NCBI GenBank assembly: GCA_008125075.1
Contig: VLTH01000003.1
Coordinates: 220,035 to 284,034, forward strand
DNA from: Acetivibrio alkalicellulosi
GTDB lineage: Bacteria; Bacillota; Clostridia; Acetivibrionales; Acetivibrionaceae
Length of the DNA: 64,000 bases
Direction of reading: 5' to 3'
Part shown: piece by piece, positions 60,599 through 64,000 of the stretch
How the letters are laid out: every line of letters starts with the position of its first letter
Numbering within the stretch: position 1 is the stretch's first letter
Translations under genes and position numbers: made by a program
Notes under the pieces: generated by a model
What the model saw: only the letters and a program-made list of their open reading frames with translations
Databases searched by the model: none
What the model was told of the DNA's origin: nothing

Positions 60599-60935
60599 TA
60601 TTTACTTCCTTTCGAAAAATAAATCAAAAAAATTCATTCTAGTTGGTAATTATTATACCATAAATAGCATAAAAATATAAAAAAATACCCCGCGCATTCC
60701 AAAGAAGAGAAGGGAGAATGCAACGGGATTTAGGGGAGTAACTTTTTAAAAATTACTATAATCACTATACTACATAATTAATTATAATGTAACATAACGT
60801 CATAAGTTCGCGAAATTCGACAAAAAAAACTAATAAAAGCAACGTGGAGATATGCAATTTATTACAATAGTCACAGTTAGTTTAAAGAATTATTCGGATG
60901 CATATTTTTCTTCACATTTATTGTATGAACCTGAA
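60599..60935. other. Intergenic region upstream of cca
   Basis: About 335 bases. It holds the terminator of the 60936 gene (60687-60733) and AT-rich sequence that presumably includes the cca promoter. Nothing else is recognisable. Confidence 0.5.
60687..60733 (-). terminator. Terminator of the 60936 gene
   Basis: On the minus strand CCCGTTGCATTC pairs with GAATGCGCGGG (one bulge) over a loop of about 18 bases, followed by GTATTTTTTTAT. Confidence 0.7.
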
Positions 60936-62054
60936 TTAATCTAAGACAAGGCTCCAATATGATGATTTATGCCATGTTGTTCCCTCTTTTACCAGATGAT
61001 AATCTTCATTGTTATATTTTGAAAAATAAAGCTTATTACCATTTGTATTTAAATCCCAGAAAAAGACTTTATGATCATTTTTAAAATAGTCAATCATTTC
61101 TTCAGTTTCAATTCCCACTATAAAATTGTATGAAGGCTCTAAATCACCCCAGATTTTAACAGACATTGTTTTTTCCTTTCCAATGAAGTTGTTAAATTCG
61201 GGTGTAGAAAGTGTATTACCTGATTTAGGTGTTGAATATATATTTCCTGAATCTAAAAATTTAATATGCTGTCCATAGGATTTGTTTACTGGCAGCATAC
61301 ATACATAAGACATTCCCATATAAATATCTTTTATAAAATTAAAGGTTGTATGTAAATTTATTTTTGAAGGTGAAATATAGTATGTTCTTATAACATGAGC
61401 ATATTTTTCTGAAGGACTATTATTAATTGTAAGATAGGTTTCTTCAACAATTTTTAAATTTGAGAGATAATATATTTCACCAGTTGTAAGTGGAAGCTCT
61501 AAATTTTTATCATTATCAAAAAAACGTAAGCTTTTTAATATCTCGTTTTCATGATTTCCACCAGAAAATACATATCTGTCATTAACATTTTTAGCTACAC
61601 GGAAAACATATTCCCAGTCAGAACCTCCACCTACAACTCGATAATATTTTTTTGCAGGAATATTGTTATCGTTTACTATATTCCAACTGTGAATATTCCA
61701 TGTTCCCCAATGTTTTTGTGTGAATTTTGTCATTAATATTTTATCATTTGGTAGCTTTGAATATATGCAAAAATAATTGTCATCTTCCTTAATAACAACA
61801 AGTTGAGTATAATTATTTTTTAAATTAGTTACAGCGTCATCAGTAAAAAGAATTTTAGCAGGTGATGAAAAATCAATTTTTGATCCATCAGATGAAGGAG
61901 TAGTGTGAAATTGAGTAGCTGAGTCAGATTTATGTAATGGAGTATAAATATGGTCTTTATTTGGAACCTCTTCTTTTTTTAAAGTGATCATTAAAATAAG
62001 AGTTAAAACTAATATAAAATTAACAGTTAAAGCAGTTGATAGTAATTTTCTCAT
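60936..62054 (-). CDS. Membrane-anchored extracytoplasmic protein of unknown function
   Basis: A 372-residue protein with one N-terminal helix (about 5-26), a short Ser/Thr linker, and an extracellular beta-rich domain with many aromatic residues (HWGTWNIHSWNIVND; VVGGGSDWEYVFRVAK; VFFWDLNTNGNKLYFSKYNN). No family recognised. The pattern of paired strands recalls carbohydrate-binding jelly rolls, but this is only an impression. ATG 62054 follows AAGGAAGG. It is monocistronic with its own terminator. Confidence 0.6.
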   Translation of the reverse strand: MRKLLSTALTVNFILVLTLILMITLKKEEVPNKDHIYTPLHKSDSATQFHTTPSSDGSKIDFSSPAKILFTDDAVTNLKNNYTQLVVIKEDDNYFCIYSKLPNDKILMTKFTQKHWGTWNIHSWNIVNDNNIPAKKYYRVVGGGSDWEYVFRVAKNVNDRYVFSGGNHENEILKSLRFFDNDKNLELPLTTGEIYYLSNLKIVEETYLTINNSPSEKYAHVIRTYYISPSKINLHTTFNFIKDIYMGMSYVCMLPVNKSYGQHIKFLDSGNIYSTPKSGNTLSTPEFNNFIGKEKTMSVKIWGDLEPSYNFIVGIETEEMIDYFKNDHKVFFWDLNTNGNKLYFSKYNNEDYHLVKEGTTWHKSSYWSLVLD

Positions 62055-62393
62055 GTTAACTTTTCCTTCCTTTATCTTACTTTTGAAACTCTACTGAATT
62101 ATTTTATAATCTTAAGGTGGTGGAGTAGATTATTCCGCAAAAGTGCCATTGCGTAAGCTAGTTCATTATAACTAAATAATGGTATCATAAATAAATATAA
62201 ATTTAAAGGATCAAAACTGCGAAACTTAAGTATCTTTCATATTTTTCTTCACTTAAATAATATGCATTCGTAAGTTCTTGACTGTTTGTAAAAAAGCTGA
62301 TATTGTAAATTTAGTAGGAATGACAATTTAGTGAAGTAATTTGAGTAATGTTTAATAAATATATATACAAAAAATAGGAGTGGAAGTTTTGTA
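62055..62393. other. Intergenic region between 60936 and yerC genes
   Basis: About 340 AT-rich bases between divergent genes. It presumably holds both promoters. I see no repeat, hairpin or gene that I can support. Confidence 0.4.
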
Positions 62394-62687
62394 ATGAATT
62401 CAAAAATTAAAGATAAAATGACGGATAGTTTATTTGAGGCAATTCTACTTCTTAAGAATTTAGATGAATGTTATAATTTTTTTGAGGATATTTGTACAAT
62501 ATCTGAGATTAAAGCTCTTGCTCAAAGACTAGAGGTAGCAAAAATGCTTAGAGAAGGTAGAACATATACTGAAATAAGTGAAAAAACAGGTGCTAGCACA
62601 GCTACAATAAGCAGAGTGAATAGAGCATTGACATATGGAGCTGATGGTTACAAGACCATTTTAGATAAATTAGAAGGTAAAACATAG
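62394..62687 (+). CDS. YerC/YecD-family TrpR-like regulator
   Basis: A 97-residue DNA-binding protein of the YerC/YecD branch of the Trp-repressor superfamily. The TrpR-like core is LFEAILLLKNLDECYNFFED, CTISEIKALAQRLEVAKML and the helix-turn-helix YTEISEKTGASTATISRVNR. The family is common in Firmicutes; its ligand and targets are not known. ATG 62394 has GGAGTGG upstream. Monocistronic. Confidence 0.88.
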   Translation: MNSKIKDKMTDSLFEAILLLKNLDECYNFFEDICTISEIKALAQRLEVAKMLREGRTYTEISEKTGASTATISRVNRALTYGADGYKTILDKLEGKT

Positions 62688-62793
62688 AAGAGTGTGGAAA
62701 ACAAACCATATACTAATGTTATTTACTGTTGATTATATTTAGAAAATACGATACTATTATAGTATATTTATTGTGTGTTTAAGGAAGGTATAG

Positions 62794-63306
62794 ATGCTAA
62801 GAAAAATTTTTGTCAGTTTGCTGATTTTATCAGCATTAACATCAGAAGGAACGGTTAATATTGCAGATTACTTAATTAATCCTCATTTTTATAATGATGC
62901 AGGATTTAGTTTTTTGTTTGAAAAATATGATGTTCCAGCATTTAAAAACATCAATAAACATTCCATAAATGACAAATTCATTTTATCTACTTCACATAGG
63001 ATGTCTGTTTTATCATTTATAAATGATACTAAAAGAGGCTTTTTTCTGTCGAAAGTTAATTTAAAGACTGTAACGGATTTATTTAACTCACCATTAAGTA
63101 TAAATGGACACAATTCTATTAAGAGTAGAGTATTTGAATTAGATAAATTAACTGCTGTTTTAAATAATAGTAGTTTAGTATATGACAATAATATTTCTGG
63201 TTTAAATAAAGTTAAGCAATATCATTTGCTTTTATCTAAAAACAGAAAAATAATACTAAATTCATCTGATTTATCACCACCACTCATATCAGGAGACGTT
63301 CATTGA
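62794..63306 (+). CDS. Hypothetical exported protein
   Basis: A 170-residue protein with a hydrophobic N-terminus (about 4-20) that looks like a signal peptide. The rest has no motif I recognise (FSFLFEKYDVPAFKNINKHS; LSTSHRMSVLSFIND). ATG 62794 follows AAGGAAGG at good distance, and codon use matches its neighbours, so it is probably real. No functional prediction. Repeat B4 follows the stop. Confidence 0.55.
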   Translation: MLRKIFVSLLILSALTSEGTVNIADYLINPHFYNDAGFSFLFEKYDVPAFKNINKHSINDKFILSTSHRMSVLSFINDTKRGFFLSKVNLKTVTDLFNSPLSINGHNSIKSRVFELDKLTAVLNNSSLVYDNNISGLNKVKQYHLLLSKNRKIILNSSDLSPPLISGDVH

Positions 63307-63334
63307 CTTTTATATTGAAATTTCTTGATGAATG

Positions 63335-63430
63335 TCTAAGGAATGTGTGAATATACTTCCACTTTTCGCAGGGCTATTTGGTATTAAATAAGGCCTGTAG
63401 TCGAAGTCGTATTTTCAATGTTCCTAATTA
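63335..63430 (+). repeat. Family B palindromic element, compact form (B4)
   Basis: The left arm, TCTAAGGAATGTGTGAATAT then ACTTCCACTT, mirrors the right arm, CGAAGTCGTATTTTCAATGT then TCCTAATT. The centre GGGCTATTTGGTATTAAATA plus AGGCC is itself a hairpin. This shows the family without the loop insert. Confidence 0.65.
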
Positions 63431-63528
63431 AGTTTCTTTTCTTAAAGATATTTAAATAACTGATTTTATCAACAGATGTTGTATAAAGTATATTTTTAAA
63501 GTATGCTTTAAAAAGTTGAGGTGAAAAT

Positions 63529-64000
63529 GTGCTATATTTAGTGGCTATATTTATTGCAATAGTGATAGGAACTTTTATTGGAATAAAAAAGGGTAGGAGA
63601 TTTGATATCTCATGTGTTAAATTTGAAAAAATATGGCTGGTAATTATTGCTTTTGGTGTACAGTCAATAACAAGAATAATGGGATTTAAGGGAATAACTA
63701 TCCTTTTAGACTATAGCTTAATTATAAATGGGATTGTATTTGCTTTACTGTTTACATGCCTTTGGTATAACAGAAAATATGCAGGCCTTTGGATTGTTGG
63801 TGCAGGTGCTTTTTTAAATGCACTGGTTATGATGGTGAATAATGGGAAAATGCCTGTGTCAGCAAAAATACTTGAAGAAGCCCAATTGATTGAAGCTATT
63901 GATATGTTAAACAAGGGAATGAACAGCAAGCATGTAATAATTGATGAAGCAACTAGATTGGGTTTTTTAGCTGATATAATTCACTTGCCAGGGTTTTTAG
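63529..64000 (+). CDS. DUF5317 family membrane protein (3' end outside window)
   Basis: A frame open to the window edge, 157 residues visible. It starts at GTG 63529 with GAGGTG upstream (an ATG two bases earlier is out of frame). Helices lie at about 2-18, 33-50, 62-77 and 85-103. NGKMPVSAKILEEA, after the fourth helix, is the pattern of DUF5317, a clostridial membrane family of unknown function. Confidence 0.72.
   Translation, partial: MLYLVAIFIAIVIGTFIGIKKGRRFDISCVKFEKIWLVIIAFGVQSITRIMGFKGITILLDYSLIINGIVFALLFTCLWYNRKYAGLWIVGAGAFLNALVMMVNNGKMPVSAKILEEAQLIEAIDMLNKGMNSKHVIIDEATRLGFLADIIHLPGFL

Overview
The window is AT-rich (roughly 30% G+C by eye) and Gram-positive in character: strong Shine-Dalgarno sites, ATG/GTG/TTG starts, SLH surface domains, CsoR and ArsR metal regulators, and a T-box-like leader fragment. 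Two secreted enzymes end in type I dockerins (a GH11 xylanase and a subtilase), so the host is most likely a cellulosome-forming, cellulolytic clostridium (Acetivibrio/Ruminiclostridium-like). No rRNA, tRNA, CRISPR array or transposase gene was seen.

Layout. 1-5.3 kb: 3' end of a DUF3788 gene, then a tight four-gene operon around an ATP-dependent DNA ligase with an extra C-terminal domain, two unrecognised proteins and a DUF4846 protein; then DUF2935. 5.4-13.8 kb: a TPR/lytic transglycosylase, a copper module (copA, csoR and a CsoR-type operator), a GtrA-like membrane protein and a cadmium/zinc module (cadC-cadA with a palindromic operator). 13.9-18.8 kb: an SLH surface protein with a long Asp/Val/Thr repeat, a Gre-factor-like protein and a DUF2161 nuclease-fold protein. 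18.8-25.6 kb: a MoxR/DUF58/transglutaminase-like operon whose transglutaminase domain appears catalytically dead. 25.6-35.4 kb: a soluble LacI-type sensor fused to a histidine kinase, a heterodimeric ABC exporter, two tandem pilT genes, a zinc-ribbon miniprotein and a membrane S41 protease. 35.4-42.2 kb: the secreted/cellulosomal block (dockerin xylanase, alpha/beta-hydrolase, dockerin subtilase) with an orphan T-box fragment. 42.5-53 kb: an accessory, partly decayed region with a DUF1703 fragment, nitroreductase, MFS pseudogene, a paralogous membrane-protein family, a PD-(D/E)XK-helicase paired with a MazG-like pyrophosphohydrolase, an AAA ATPase with a DUF234-type C-terminus, and a second, degenerate MazG-like protein. 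53-55.4 kb: an ABC-2 exporter operon with its own TetR regulator and twin operators. 55.6-64 kb: an SLC12-type transporter, a VOC protein, a TatD-linked-type radical SAM protein, CCA-adding enzyme, an unknown anchored protein, a YerC/TrpR-like regulator and the start of a DUF5317 gene.

The most novel signals are not single genes. A dispersed intergenic element of about 150 bp with three conserved hairpins occurs at least six times (family A). A second, nearly palindromic MITE-like family occurs at least four times (family B). Family A copies sit exactly at gene breaks: one abuts a beheaded ABC-transporter gene, and another supplies the stop codon of the radical SAM gene. The best candidate for an undescribed protein system is the helicase-nuclease plus pyrophosphohydrolase pair with its neighbouring ATPase; the ligase operon is second.
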